DNA of 57,416 nucleotides from an uncultured Opitutales bacterium (GCA_905478775.1 CAJQKB010000062.1:1-57416), one strand, 5' to 3'; shown: positions 33,041 to 42,456, numbered from the stretch's first letter. A program made the numbers and translations. The notes: generated from the sequence alone by a model not told the origin.

Positions 33041-33194
33041 ATTTACTTTTTGTATTTATTAGATTTATCAAAAAAAATAATATTTTTATTGCATTAATTC
33101 TTAGAATGAAATCACATAATGTAACCGCTATTTATTTTGCTTGAAATACAAAGTAAATAATAAAAACTGAATCTAATTCCCTAAATCAACCAAT

Positions 33195-33578
33195 ATGAAA
33201 AAAATTATATCGTTACTTGTCTTTACTCTTTTCACGACCTCTCTATTCGCAGGAGAATACCCCGATATCAGTATCAATGAATTAAAATCTGCAATTAAAA
33301 AAGGAAAAGTTGCCGTAATCGATGTGAATGGTGCGGGATCTTACAAAAAGGGGCATATTCCAAGCGCAATTCATTTTTCTTCAGTGGGTGCCAAATTAGC
33401 AAAATCTTTGCCAAAAGATAAGAATACACTGATTGTTTCTTATTGTGGCGGTCCTGGTTGCAGTGCTTACAAAAGAGGTGCTGATGCAGCGGCTAAACTG
33501 GGTTACAAAAATGTGAAGCATCTTTCCGCTGGAATTTCAGGATGGAAAAGATCAGGTTCTGAAGTCGCCAAAAAATAG
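33195..33578 (+). CDS. Periplasmic single-domain rhodanese-like protein
   Basis: 127 residues. A lysine-start signal peptide (about residues 1-19, ending near LFAGEY) is followed by one rhodanese domain. The landmarks are VAVIDVNG, GHIPSAIHF, the active-loop cysteine at about residue 84 in SYCGGPGCSAYKRG, and LSAGISGWK. The family transfers sulfane sulfur or handles persulfides; a second cysteine (about 89) in the loop could form a disulfide or persulfide relay. The gene stands alone, 154 bases after the giant gene, and ends at a strong terminator. The physiological substrate cannot be told from sequence. The start follows no recognisable ribosome-binding site but is the only one giving a complete signal peptide. 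Confidence 0.85.
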   Translation: MKKIISLLVFTLFTTSLFAGEYPDISINELKSAIKKGKVAVIDVNGAGSYKKGHIPSAIHFSSVGAKLAKSLPKDKNTLIVSYCGGPGCSAYKRGADAAAKLGYKNVKHLSAGISGWKRSGSEVAKK

Positions 33579-33597
33579 ATATTCTTAAGATTTGATT

Positions 33598-33626
33598 AAA
33601 AAAGACGCCTTCGGGCGTCTTTTTTT
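33598..33626. terminator. Bidirectional intrinsic terminator
   Basis: A six-base-pair GC-rich stem GACGCC/GGCGTC closes a TTCG tetraloop (33604-33619), flanked by six A on the left and seven T on the right. The A tract makes it work for the opposite strand too. It serves the rhodanese gene and the converging CxxCH gene, whose TAA stop lies in the T tract. Confidence 0.92.
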
Positions 33627-34887
33627 ATGTCTGGGGAAAACCCTCCATAGATGCGGCTAAAATTTGTTTAATCTTCTCGCGCTCCTCTGTTTCTAAATAG
33701 GAATACTGGACGGGAATTTTACTACGTTCGCATGATAATATAAAATGTAACTTTTCGATTATGTAATCTTTGAATTCTAAAGGAAGACCTTTAAAAGAGT
33801 TGGAAAAAATCATGTAACTACATCTTAATTTTAATAATCTACTGGTTAATTCGAGTTTCTTTAGATTCGCTTTCTTTTTACCACTAATACTTCTCCTTTC
33901 AAAATCTGAAACATATCGAGTTTTCAAATTAATTTGATTTTCAGGTAAAGGTACTTCGTCTTTAAATAAGATATAATCCAGGAGAGAGTTTGCTTCTTTT
34001 TGAATGAAATTTTCAATATTTTTTTGATCGACTGTATTATCATTCGAGGTTACTAAATCGCGAATTCTATAGGTAATTGTTATGCAACGATTGGTAAAAC
34101 CGATTTGGTGCTCCAGTAATAAATGGGGGATAATATCACTGCTTTCAGTTAAATATTTGTCCCAAGAAAAATATTTCCCGGGAGGATTCGGTATTTTGAA
34201 AATATTACCTTTTTGCATTTCTCCAATCTGGTTTGCCCATGTTTCATTGAATGGATGTTGACCGGTGATATGCCACCCGCCAAATCTTTTGCCGAAAGCA
34301 ACACCATGTCCTGAAGTTTCTTTACGAAATGAGTCTATCGAACCACCTCCCTGCCCTGGTATAACCGAACCGATTAGTAAACCTGGTGCCCCTCCTATAT
34401 CTTGTGATGCATGACAATTCATACATCTTTTCGATCGATAGATCGTTGGATGAGTTGTACTTCCTGGTTTTGGGAAATTAAATATATAGGTGATTGCCCC
34501 TAATGCGGGATCGATGCCAATAACTTCAATCTGACCTCCTGGTACATAGCCTATATAGAGATCATCAGTAAAATAAATCGCTCTTGGATTTCTGGGTGAA
34601 ATTCTACTTAGTTGTAGACTGGTGGTAGAAAAAACAAGTAATTGAGAATATGGACTGATTGATAGTTCCTGTAGTAACGAGGAGAGATATTGTTTTTCCG
34701 AGTTAAAATTCAGTGTTACTTCGCCATTTTCCAATTTTCTTCTGAAATGTGAAAATGGATCACTTGGATTGGATTGAAAGTATTGATGGACGCTGTCCCG
34801 GAAATCAATCGCTGGGTACTCCGATGGAAAAAGAAAGAGGGGAAAGCAATAAGATGAAATTACTAATAGTGATCGCAGTTTTATCAT
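33625..34887 (-). CDS. Secreted protein with one CxxCH haem-type motif
   Basis: 420 residues from the chosen ATG. The frame stays open to an upstream start at 34980, but the ATG at 34887 opens a normal signal peptide (positive MIKLR, then a hydrophobic stretch to about residue 22). Landmarks are PRAIYFTDDLYIGYVPGG, IDPALGAITYIFNF, then RCMNCHASQDIGGAPGL with the CMNCH c-type haem attachment motif, and later FGGWHITGQHP. This order matches a poorly characterised family of exported cytochrome-like proteins from Planctomycetes/Verrucomicrobia, as I remember it. A haem-dependent redox role is inferred; no partner oxidoreductase is adjacent. The C-terminal 120 residues are Lys/Leu/Arg-rich and look helical. 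Confidence 0.7.
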   Translation of the reverse strand: MIKLRSLLVISSYCFPLFLFPSEYPAIDFRDSVHQYFQSNPSDPFSHFRRKLENGEVTLNFNSEKQYLSSLLQELSISPYSQLLVFSTTSLQLSRISPRNPRAIYFTDDLYIGYVPGGQIEVIGIDPALGAITYIFNFPKPGSTTHPTIYRSKRCMNCHASQDIGGAPGLLIGSVIPGQGGGSIDSFRKETSGHGVAFGKRFGGWHITGQHPFNETWANQIGEMQKGNIFKIPNPPGKYFSWDKYLTESSDIIPHLLLEHQIGFTNRCITITYRIRDLVTSNDNTVDQKNIENFIQKEANSLLDYILFKDEVPLPENQINLKTRYVSDFERRSISGKKKANLKKLELTSRLLKLRCSYMIFSNSFKGLPLEFKDYIIEKLHFILSCERSKIPVQYSYLETEEREKIKQILAASMEGFPQT

Positions 34888-35022
34888 TTTATTAAAAATA
34901 TTGCTCGGCATGATGCAGTACAGATCTAGTTGATTAGCACTTTTAACACTAAAATCAAAAATTCCCTTTGCAATAAACACTAAAGAATAGCATCTTATAC
35001 AAGGTTTACTTCTTTTTTTGTT

Positions 35023-36948
35023 ATGTGTCCACCATTTCGTTATTTGTCTAGAATATTGAAATTCATCCTTTGCTTATTTGGATTTACCTTTCTTTGTGGT
35101 CAATCCGGTGAATTAAGCAACCCTGTTGGTTCGTTATCAGTTTCACTTCCCGCCGGTTCACCTGAGTCCCCCACTTACAAAATTGTATCCCCCGGGATTA
35201 AGGGAAATGTTGTATTTCGAGGACAGGTTAAGCAGGTAAGTGGGGATACTATCATTTTTCATCGCGTTCCTGATTTACTGGACCCTTCGATTCTTGCATG
35301 GCCATTCAAAGCGGGAATCTTAGCCAGTCAAAAAGCACGTGCCCAAGTATTTTTAGACTCGAATCAATCCATTGATCGCATCGATTTGATTGACGGTGGT
35401 GCGGGTTATTTAGTTGCCCCGCAAGTTTCCATTTCTCTACCTTCTGAAGGGAATCAATCTTGGGTAAACTATGAGCCTGCATTTGCCTCTTCTTCTATCA
35501 ATGCAGGCTCTGTAACTGCGATCACAATTGATAATAACTATTCGGGAAAGGGCTACACGAGTCCGCCTCGTGTTGAAATTGAGGGAGGTATTCATTTCTT
35601 GAGGAGTATCGAGAAGGATAGTACTAAGCAGGGTAAGTTTTTTCGGATCCTTTCCAATACAGGTGACACTCTGTTACTCGAGAATTCGATTGGTTCTAAT
35701 TTAAGTACGGATTTCCCTATCGGTTCAAAGGTTGAGGTTGTTGAGTCTTGGACATTGGGTTCCCTTTTTGGTTATAACAGCACCTCTTTTAACGAAGGGA
35801 ATTTTACAGATGCTGATTACGTTTATTTAATGAAGCCTCCAAGTGAGCAGAATGGAACTATTTATGACTACCATGCTTATTACCATGATGGTACTAAGTG
35901 GAGAGATTCCAACGGATCCTCTGCTGATGCCTCCCGGACTTTGATTTATCCGGACGAATCCTTCATCGTTTCCCGTCGCTCCCCAAATCCAATTGAAATT
36001 ACATTAAATGGTTTAGTTATTACGCGGGATAGCTTTATGCAGATTCCTGCAAGTGGAAGGCGGTCTTTAATTAATAATCCTTTCGGTGTGGATGTGATGC
36101 TTTCTGACCTTATTCCCTCTGTAAACCTAACCAACGATACTAATGATAGTACGAAATGGCTTGTTTCTGAGGATCAAGAGATTGCAGACAATGTAGGAGT
36201 TCTGATTGATGGCGTATGGACCACTTATTGGCATGATGGAACGAATATGGGCATTACGGAGCAAGCGACCTTGACCGCCAGAATGGGCACTGGTGTCGCG
36301 GGTTCAATTACCCCTCAAGATATTTCGATGTCTTCTGGGCAAATCACTGCGATGACTAACCCGAACTCAGGTAATATCATGGTAAGTTCGCCCAACCATT
36401 CTCTGAGAAGGGGTTTTGTCGTATTTATATCAGGTGCTTTTGGCCACAAGACCAATAATGGAGATCCAAAGCAACAGGTGGATGAAGATGGTACTATTGT
36501 TCCGTCTGGGCAGGGTCTTTTGATTTCTTCCGCAGCCAATGGTTTTTTTGAAGTCGCGAATGTAACTCCGAATACTTTTGAACTATTAGGCAAAAGTGGA
36601 AACTGTGATTTTACCGGAATCGGCGCGACATGGAAAACTGGTTCTCGGGGGAACGGATACACTTCCCCCGCCTATGTAGTCTTTCTTGGTGGTGGTGGGC
36701 AAGGCGCTGCCGGCATCGCTTACATGTCAGGGGGCTCAGTTGATTCAATTACAATAACTAGCCCTGGTTACGGTTACAGCTCTGCACCAAAGGCTTTTAT
36801 AAACTCAGGCGGCTGGAGGAGGGTTGGTGCTGGTAACTCCCCTTTTAATAATGCCCTTGTTCCAGCGGGCTCAGGTTTACTTTTGAAACGTAATCACCCC
36901 GCTGGGTCGGTTGCACTACTTGGCGTTTCTAATCCTTCTAAGCAATAA
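35023..36948 (+). CDS. Secreted TIGR02597-like protein with GxGY repeats
   Basis: 641 residues with a signal peptide near residues 1-27 (FILCLFGFTFLCGQSGE). The core FFRILSNTGDTLLLE, VVESWTLGSLFG, YHDGTKWRDSNGSSAD and FIVSRRSPNP resembles the TIGR02597 family, first noted as paralogues in Verrucomicrobium. Function of that family is unknown. Four copies of a GxGYxxxPxVxI motif lie at about residues 126, 176, 543 and 583. The first two interrupt the TIGR02597-like core and the last two follow a loose linker. The gene converges on priA with only 21 bases between stops and no obvious terminator. Confidence 0.65.
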   Translation: MCPPFRYLSRILKFILCLFGFTFLCGQSGELSNPVGSLSVSLPAGSPESPTYKIVSPGIKGNVVFRGQVKQVSGDTIIFHRVPDLLDPSILAWPFKAGILASQKARAQVFLDSNQSIDRIDLIDGGAGYLVAPQVSISLPSEGNQSWVNYEPAFASSSINAGSVTAITIDNNYSGKGYTSPPRVEIEGGIHFLRSIEKDSTKQGKFFRILSNTGDTLLLENSIGSNLSTDFPIGSKVEVVESWTLGSLFGYNSTSFNEGNFTDADYVYLMKPPSEQNGTIYDYHAYYHDGTKWRDSNGSSADASRTLIYPDESFIVSRRSPNPIEITLNGLVITRDSFMQIPASGRRSLINNPFGVDVMLSDLIPSVNLTNDTNDSTKWLVSEDQEIADNVGVLIDGVWTTYWHDGTNMGITEQATLTARMGTGVAGSITPQDISMSSGQITAMTNPNSGNIMVSSPNHSLRRGFVVFISGAFGHKTNNGDPKQQVDEDGTIVPSGQGLLISSAANGFFEVANVTPNTFELLGKSGNCDFTGIGATWKTGSRGNGYTSPAYVVFLGGGGQGAAGIAYMSGGSVDSITITSPGYGYSSAPKAFINSGGWRRVGAGNSPFNNALVPAGSGLLLKRNHPAGSVALLGVSNPSKQ

Positions 36949-36969
36949 GCTATTTTATTTTCAATCAGG

Positions 36970-39228
36970 TTAACTGATTTGGAATGCATCTACATCTAGG
37001 ATATCGTGGATTTCCACATCGAGGGGAAACTTTTCTCTTCTCTTTCGAAACTGTGCAAGGAATTTAGGAACATGATTAGTGAGATAAAAAATATGGTAGC
37101 GATAATAGCCCTTCATCTTTTCTAGAGGAGCGGGAGCAGGTCCCTTAATATCGACATTTTCAATTGGATTATTTTCCAGCACCTTGGCCCACTGCTCGGC
37201 ATAAAATGAAGTTTTTTCTTCACTTCTTCCTCGGAAAACATGTCGGACTAAATGCCTGAATGGGGGGTATTGAAATTCCTCTCTCATTTCCATTTCTTCT
37301 ACGATAAAACCTTCCACATCCCCTTTGCGGGCAAATTGTATTGAAGGTGCATGGGGTGCGTAGGTTTGTACATAAACCTCCCCTGCCCGATCCCCACGCC
37401 CAGCTCTTCCCGAGACCTGGGTTAGTAATTGAAAAGCTCTTTCGGATGCACGAAAGTCTTCCATTCGTAGGGGTAGGTCCGCGTCAATTACTCCAACCAA
37501 TGTGACATTGGGGAAATCAAGCCCTTTCGCAATCATTTGCGTACCGACCAGTATGTCTATTTTTCCTTTTCGAAATTCATCTAGTGTTTGCCTGAAAAGG
37601 TTTTTCTTGGACATCATATCCGCATCAATTCTTCGAATGACTGCCTTCCGAGGTAACAGAGACTGAGTAATATCTTCAATTCTTTGTGTGCCGTGTCCCT
37701 TTTTTATAATGTCAAATGAACGACAGTTTGGACAAAATCGAGGTGCAGGTTTCCGGTATCCGCAGATGTGACATCTTAACTGCCCGTCCGTCCGGTGAAA
37801 GGTCATGGAGATACTGCAATCTTTACATTGTTCCACATTTCCACAATCTGGACACAGCATGGTGGTATTGAAACCCCTTCTGTTTAAAAATAAAATGCTC
37901 TGTTCTCGGTTATAATATCTTTGTCGTAATGCTTCCACGAGGGGTTGCGAAAGAATGGGTATATTTTTCTCCCTTTGTGCTTCTTTTCTCATATCGATGA
38001 GATGAACCAAGGGCAGATCTCTTCCGTCTACCCTCTGAGAAAGTGTACTTCTCGAATATTTCTTATTGGCGACGTTATGAAGTGTTTCTAAAGAGGGTGT
38101 CGCGGAACCAAGTAAGCACATCGCCTGATTAAGCATTGCTCGGTATACCCCCACATCTCGGCCATGATAGCGAGGGCTCTCTTCCTGCTTATAGGAGGGT
38201 TCGTGTTCCTCATCAATAATGATAAGTTTTAAATTCTGGACGGGAGCAAATATTGCGGAACGTGCTCCTACTACAATGCGAGAGCGACCAGAGGTTAATG
38301 CACTCCATGCGTCCAATCTTTCTCCTGCTGAAAGGTGACTGTGCCACACCACCACACTTTCATTTTGTTTATTAAAGCGCCCTCTCAGGCGGGAAACTGT
38401 TTGGGGGGCGAGTGCCACTTCCGGGACGAGGAACAGAACGCCCCCTCCATCCGATAGAACTTTCTCCATTGCTTGGAAGTACACCTCGGTTTTGCCGGAT
38501 CCTGTTACACCCTGAAGTAGGTGGGGTTGAAAGGTCTTCTTTTGGAGAGCGAGAATGATTTCATCCGTTGCTTTCTTCTGTTCTTTAGTAAGGGAGAATT
38601 CCTGATCAACAAAATCATTTGAATCGGAAAATTCATCTTCATAGGCATCTCGTTCGATGACCTTATTGGTTTCAGTCGCCAGTTTCTTCTTAATTAGTGC
38701 ATTGGCTGACGAAATCCCCACATCCAGGATTTTGAGTGTTTCATGCAGTGCCACTTCCTGTCCACATTTAACTAGGTATGAAAAAAGTTTTTTCTGCTGG
38801 GGTGAATTTTTTAATTCTGCAAGGACGAGTTCCGTCTTGCTGTCTTTTGTTGCATGAATGTAACGTTTCTTTTTTTCCCCCATCCCCTCTTTTACTGCCG
38901 ATGGAATCATCCCCTCTAGAACATGATCAATTGAAGATGCATAATAGGTGCACATCCATCGGGCCAATCGAATCAATTCTTCATTCAGGACAGGTTGTTC
39001 CTGTACGAGTGATGTTATAAACTTTAGTTTATTTACTGGCGGTCTCTCCTTCGGTGAGAGGGAGAGTACAATGCCTATTGTATTACGTCTTCCCAGCGAA
39101 ATTCGAACTAAGCAACCAATTTGAATCCGGTTGATTAAACTTTGAGGGACACCGTAAGATAAAGCTTGGTCGTAACCTCCAAATGGTTGAACTTCAATGA
39201 TTTTACTATTTGAGACTACTTCGCTCAT
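36970..39228 (-). CDS. priA: Primosomal protein N' (replication restart helicase)
   Basis: 752 residues from the ATG at 39228, chosen because it overlaps the upstream stop as ATGA. The longer frame from 39336 would lie wholly inside the upstream gene. An N-terminal DNA-binding domain is followed by Walker A (GVTGSGKTE, about 240-248), the DEEH box (about 339-342), SATPSLE (motif III), eight zinc-binding cysteines (459, 462, 468, 471, 486, 489, 499, 502) and the C-terminal helicase lobe (GTQMIAKGLDFP, QVSGRAGRG). PriA recognises stalled forks and reloads the replicative helicase. Length is normal. It is the second gene of a two-gene unit with the PQQ-type propeller gene, an unusual pairing that likely reflects translational coupling and not shared function. 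Confidence 0.95.
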   Translation of the reverse strand: MSEVVSNSKIIEVQPFGGYDQALSYGVPQSLINRIQIGCLVRISLGRRNTIGIVLSLSPKERPPVNKLKFITSLVQEQPVLNEELIRLARWMCTYYASSIDHVLEGMIPSAVKEGMGEKKKRYIHATKDSKTELVLAELKNSPQQKKLFSYLVKCGQEVALHETLKILDVGISSANALIKKKLATETNKVIERDAYEDEFSDSNDFVDQEFSLTKEQKKATDEIILALQKKTFQPHLLQGVTGSGKTEVYFQAMEKVLSDGGGVLFLVPEVALAPQTVSRLRGRFNKQNESVVVWHSHLSAGERLDAWSALTSGRSRIVVGARSAIFAPVQNLKLIIIDEEHEPSYKQEESPRYHGRDVGVYRAMLNQAMCLLGSATPSLETLHNVANKKYSRSTLSQRVDGRDLPLVHLIDMRKEAQREKNIPILSQPLVEALRQRYYNREQSILFLNRRGFNTTMLCPDCGNVEQCKDCSISMTFHRTDGQLRCHICGYRKPAPRFCPNCRSFDIIKKGHGTQRIEDITQSLLPRKAVIRRIDADMMSKKNLFRQTLDEFRKGKIDILVGTQMIAKGLDFPNVTLVGVIDADLPLRMEDFRASERAFQLLTQVSGRAGRGDRAGEVYVQTYAPHAPSIQFARKGDVEGFIVEEMEMREEFQYPPFRHLVRHVFRGRSEEKTSFYAEQWAKVLENNPIENVDIKGPAPAPLEKMKGYYRYHIFYLTNHVPKFLAQFRKRREKFPLDVEIHDILDVDAFQIS

Positions 39229-40628
39229 GATGACCTGAGGTCGAGGCAGAGTAGTCTTGGCTTTTTCCCTGTCATCCGATCGGTTTCGTTTTGCATTACA
39301 TACAGTAGGCCCTTGCTTAATGCTGGCAGTGTCCAAGTTCCCGGAGCAAAAAACAATTGTACTTTATTTTTAAGTTTCCACCCTTTGGGCGTGAAGTTTA
39401 ATTGAACCAAACTTCCCAGTTCTGATAGACCAATAAAATGGGTATTAAGTTTTAATATTGAACCTCTGAATAAACTTAGATTGAGCATCTGATTATTTAC
39501 ATTCTGCTTCCAGGTAATGGGCTCCTTCCAATGGATTTTTCCGTCTTTAATATTGAGGGCAAATGCTTCTGCACCCTGTTGATGCCTGCCGGCAATACCA
39601 TACAGAGTGGAGTCCTTTACTATTGGCGTCATCCAATGAATGTTAATCCCCGGGTCTGTCCAAATTATAGTTGGGTTGAATTGAGAGTCATACTCTAATA
39701 GAACTCCCCCTTTTTCATAGCATTCGGACAGAAAAACTCGATTTTCTCCACATGGGATCGGGGGCACGGCATTGGCAGATTCATATCTTGTCGACCTCCA
39801 ACTGAAGCGGTTCAGTTTTTTCCCATTAAGCGGATCGATCGCTAACAGACCTCCAGTTGGAGGGCGACTTTCTCCACCAGTCAGAACAAGGCAAACTTCT
39901 TTTCCATGAATTGTGGACAGGGTCGGTGATGAATAACTTGCCCCCCAGGGATCTTTGCATATCCATTCCGTTACTCCACTGTTTTTATTGAATGCAACCA
40001 CGCAACGCTCTTTGCTTCCCCCCACATTTACAATCAGATATTCTTTAAATAGAATCGGGTTAGAACCTTTTCCAAAAAAATAATCCGGTATTTCAAACTC
40101 ACTCGCTAAATCTCTCTTCCACTTTAATTTCCCCGTTTTCAACTCCAAGCAGGTGAGCCATGAGGTCACTCCCTGTGCAAAAACAAAATCACCGCTAATA
40201 ATGGGGCTTGAGCGAGGTCCATTTGAATAACCATATCGGTCACGATACTCAACTGGGTATCGATAAATCCATTTTCTTGTGCCCGTTTCAGCATTTAATC
40301 CTTCAATCGTTTCCATTCCATTTTCCCGATGAAATAAAATGAGTATATCTTTTGATACTGCGGGTGAGGCATACCCCTCCCCTTTTGTTACTTCCCATAT
40401 TACTCTAGGCCCACCCTCTCCCCAATTTTCAATTAGCTGAGTTTCCGTTGACGTGGCATTATCAAAAGGTCCATTAAATCGATTCCAATCCAAAAACTGT
40501 GCATTGGGGGATAAGGTGGATGCATTTCCATGGGAAATTAATCGGGAATTTTTTTCTTTTGCCGGAAGAGTGAGAATCAGGAAAGAAAGAAAAAAGATCT
40601 GAACTGAATTCTTTTTCAAATAATGCAT
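39225..40628 (-). CDS. Secreted PQQ-type beta-propeller repeat protein
   Basis: 467 residues from the ATG at 40628, which begins a signal peptide (MHYLKKNS, then IFFLSFLILTLPA). The longer start at 40670 adds a polar stretch and is less likely. The body repeats the pattern 'AxDxxTGxxxWxxxxG' (LNAETGTRKWIYRY, LELKTGKLKWKRDL, FNKNSGVTEWICKD, LNIKDGKIHWKEP), giving an eight-bladed PQQ-like propeller. These proteins sit in the periplasm; some bind quinone cofactors, others are scaffolds. No dehydrogenase active-site motif was seen, so no enzyme activity is claimed. The stop codon overlaps the priA start by ATGA. Confidence 0.75.
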   Translation of the reverse strand: MHYLKKNSVQIFFLSFLILTLPAKEKNSRLISHGNASTLSPNAQFLDWNRFNGPFDNATSTETQLIENWGEGGPRVIWEVTKGEGYASPAVSKDILILFHRENGMETIEGLNAETGTRKWIYRYPVEYRDRYGYSNGPRSSPIISGDFVFAQGVTSWLTCLELKTGKLKWKRDLASEFEIPDYFFGKGSNPILFKEYLIVNVGGSKERCVVAFNKNSGVTEWICKDPWGASYSSPTLSTIHGKEVCLVLTGGESRPPTGGLLAIDPLNGKKLNRFSWRSTRYESANAVPPIPCGENRVFLSECYEKGGVLLEYDSQFNPTIIWTDPGINIHWMTPIVKDSTLYGIAGRHQQGAEAFALNIKDGKIHWKEPITWKQNVNNQMLNLSLFRGSILKLNTHFIGLSELGSLVQLNFTPKGWKLKNKVQLFFAPGTWTLPALSKGLLYVMQNETDRMTGKKPRLLCLDLRSS

Positions 40629-40761
40629 CTTATTGAAGTAGTCTTTTGATAGCGATTCGGGCAATAACAAAGAACAAATTTATATTTCATAATTCATTTT
40701 TCGAAATGAGTGAAAAGGTTCTCGCCCGCAAAGGTTTATATCTTTAAATAAGATTTTACTA

Positions 40762-42456
40762 GTGAAAGATGTTATCCAATCCATTCCTTCTGTTTTCAAG
40801 CAGAGAAATAAGAGAAAAAATGCGACTCGCTTTCTTCGCTTTGGCTTAATCTTAGTTCTTTTTGTGGTTTGCTACATGCAGGTCTACATAAATTTAATGT
40901 CTAAGGAATTGGGTGGGGTTTCAATCGGCTGGATCGAGTCCCTCTATTGGGTCCTCACTACAATGACTACCCTTGGGTATGGAGATATTACTTTTTCGGG
41001 CGATTCGGGCCGGCTATTCTCAATGTTGGTCATGTTCACCGGGGTCTTCTACCTTTTTATGGTTCTTCCATTTGTTTTTATGGAATTTCTTTACAAGCCT
41101 TTTATGGAATATCAAACAGGTGCCCGGGTTGCCCGTAGGTTTGATGCAGTGAAGCAAAAGCATGTAATTTTAACTCATTATGATTCGATCAGTCATGTAC
41201 TGATGGATAAACTTAGCCAATTTGGATATCCTTTTGTTTTGATTGTATCGGATTTAAAGGAGGCACTCCGACTTCATGATATGGATATTCCAGTAATGCT
41301 AGGAAATTTGGATGAAGTGCAAACTTTTGAAGATGCATCGATTGAGAATGCGGCAATGGTTGTCACTACCGATGATGACATTCGAAATGTAAATATCACT
41401 TTTCGGGCGAGAGATTCATCTCCTGATTTATCTATTGTCAGTACATGCAATCGGGCTACATCTGAGGAAATACTCTCCTTGGCAGGAGCTACTCATGTTA
41501 TTAGACCGGCCAAGCAGATGGGTCGTTTTCTTTCCAGGAGGATTTGCTGTACGGATAATAGCACCCATGTGATTGGTTCATTTGATGAGGTCTTGATTGC
41601 GGAAGCCACTATACACGGCACTCCATTGGTGGGACAGAAGCTTAAAGACGCTATGCTTCGCGAGAATTACGGCGTCAATGTGGTTGGCATGTGGGAACGT
41701 GGTCACTTTGAACTTCCTGGCCCGGATACGATGTTAAACAATCACACCGTATTACTCCTTGCTGGAACGGAGGGCCATTTTGCTAAATATGATCATGATT
41801 TTCGGGATTTCAAGACTAACAATTCTCCGGTTATTATTATCGGAGCAGGTCGAGTGGGACGGGAGACTGCAAAAGCACTTGCAGAGAGAAATATTCCTTA
41901 TCGGGTTATTGAATCAGATGAGAAAAAGGCAGCCATGGTCTCCAATTCGATCTTGGGAGACGCCTCAGAGAAAGCCGTTCTTGAGCGTGCCGGGATCAAT
42001 AAAGCCCCCGCGTTAATTATTACCAGTCATGACGATGAAAGTAATGTTTACCTGACCATATACGGTCGGAAATTACGGCCTGATATTCAGATTATTACTC
42101 GAGCTTTCCTTCATCGCAATATTGAGCCTCTTCATCGTGCCGGTGCTGATTTTGTTATGTCTCAGGATCATATGGGGGCTAACACCATTTTTAATTTATT
42201 GAACCGCGCGGAAATTCTTATGGTGACCGAAGGATTGGATGTCTTTAGTCAGAAAACTCCCAAGTCCCTCGTTGGTGTGAAAGTTCAAGATTGTAAAATA
42301 ACTGAAAAGACGGGTTGTAGTATAGTTGCAATAAAGGGAGATGCGGGGACGGTGATTACGCCTTCCCCTGATAATCAATTTACTGAGGATGGAGAAATTA
42401 TTTTAATTGGAGACGAAGCCGCAGAGAAATCATTCGAAACCCGATTTTGTACATAG
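40762..42456 (+). CDS. Potassium channel with tandem RCK (TrkA-type) domains
   Basis: 564 residues, GTG start. Two membrane helices (about 25-46 and 85-108) flank a pore helix and the selectivity filter TTLGYGD (about 69-75). The cytoplasmic part has two TrkA-N/TrkA-C pairs. The second TrkA-N has a canonical nucleotide site GAGRVG (about 361-366); the first reads HVILTHYDSIS where a glycine-rich loop is expected, so it probably does not bind nucleotide. C-terminal TrkA-C segments follow each. The protein would conduct K+ gated by ligand binding to the RCK ring. The MFS gene starts within or just after its end. Confidence 0.85.
   Translation: MKDVIQSIPSVFKQRNKRKNATRFLRFGLILVLFVVCYMQVYINLMSKELGGVSIGWIESLYWVLTTMTTLGYGDITFSGDSGRLFSMLVMFTGVFYLFMVLPFVFMEFLYKPFMEYQTGARVARRFDAVKQKHVILTHYDSISHVLMDKLSQFGYPFVLIVSDLKEALRLHDMDIPVMLGNLDEVQTFEDASIENAAMVVTTDDDIRNVNITFRARDSSPDLSIVSTCNRATSEEILSLAGATHVIRPAKQMGRFLSRRICCTDNSTHVIGSFDEVLIAEATIHGTPLVGQKLKDAMLRENYGVNVVGMWERGHFELPGPDTMLNNHTVLLLAGTEGHFAKYDHDFRDFKTNNSPVIIIGAGRVGRETAKALAERNIPYRVIESDEKKAAMVSNSILGDASEKAVLERAGINKAPALIITSHDDESNVYLTIYGRKLRPDIQIITRAFLHRNIEPLHRAGADFVMSQDHMGANTIFNLLNRAEILMVTEGLDVFSQKTPKSLVGVKVQDCKITEKTGCSIVAIKGDAGTVITPSPDNQFTEDGEIILIGDEAAEKSFETRFCT

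Noticed and set aside
2-33040. Assembly chimera as the cause of split domains
   Set aside because: Every junction keeps frame, halves close in reverse order, and the frame is open throughout 33 kb. Random misassembly would break the frame in about two thirds of cases. Long-read confirmation would still be useful.
33069-33090. A/T-rich inverted repeat after the giant gene as its terminator
   Set aside because: The stem would be only A-T pairs with almost no loop; it is better explained by local AT richness.
36963-36979. AATCAG/CTGATT inverted repeat between the TIGR02597-like gene and priA as a terminator
   Set aside because: Short six-pair AT-rich stem without a following T run on either strand, and it overlaps the priA end.
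39229-39336. N-terminal extension of PriA to 39336
   Set aside because: The extra 36 residues are polar and unlike PriA, and would lie entirely within the upstream propeller gene; the ATGA-overlap start at 39228 fits the family.
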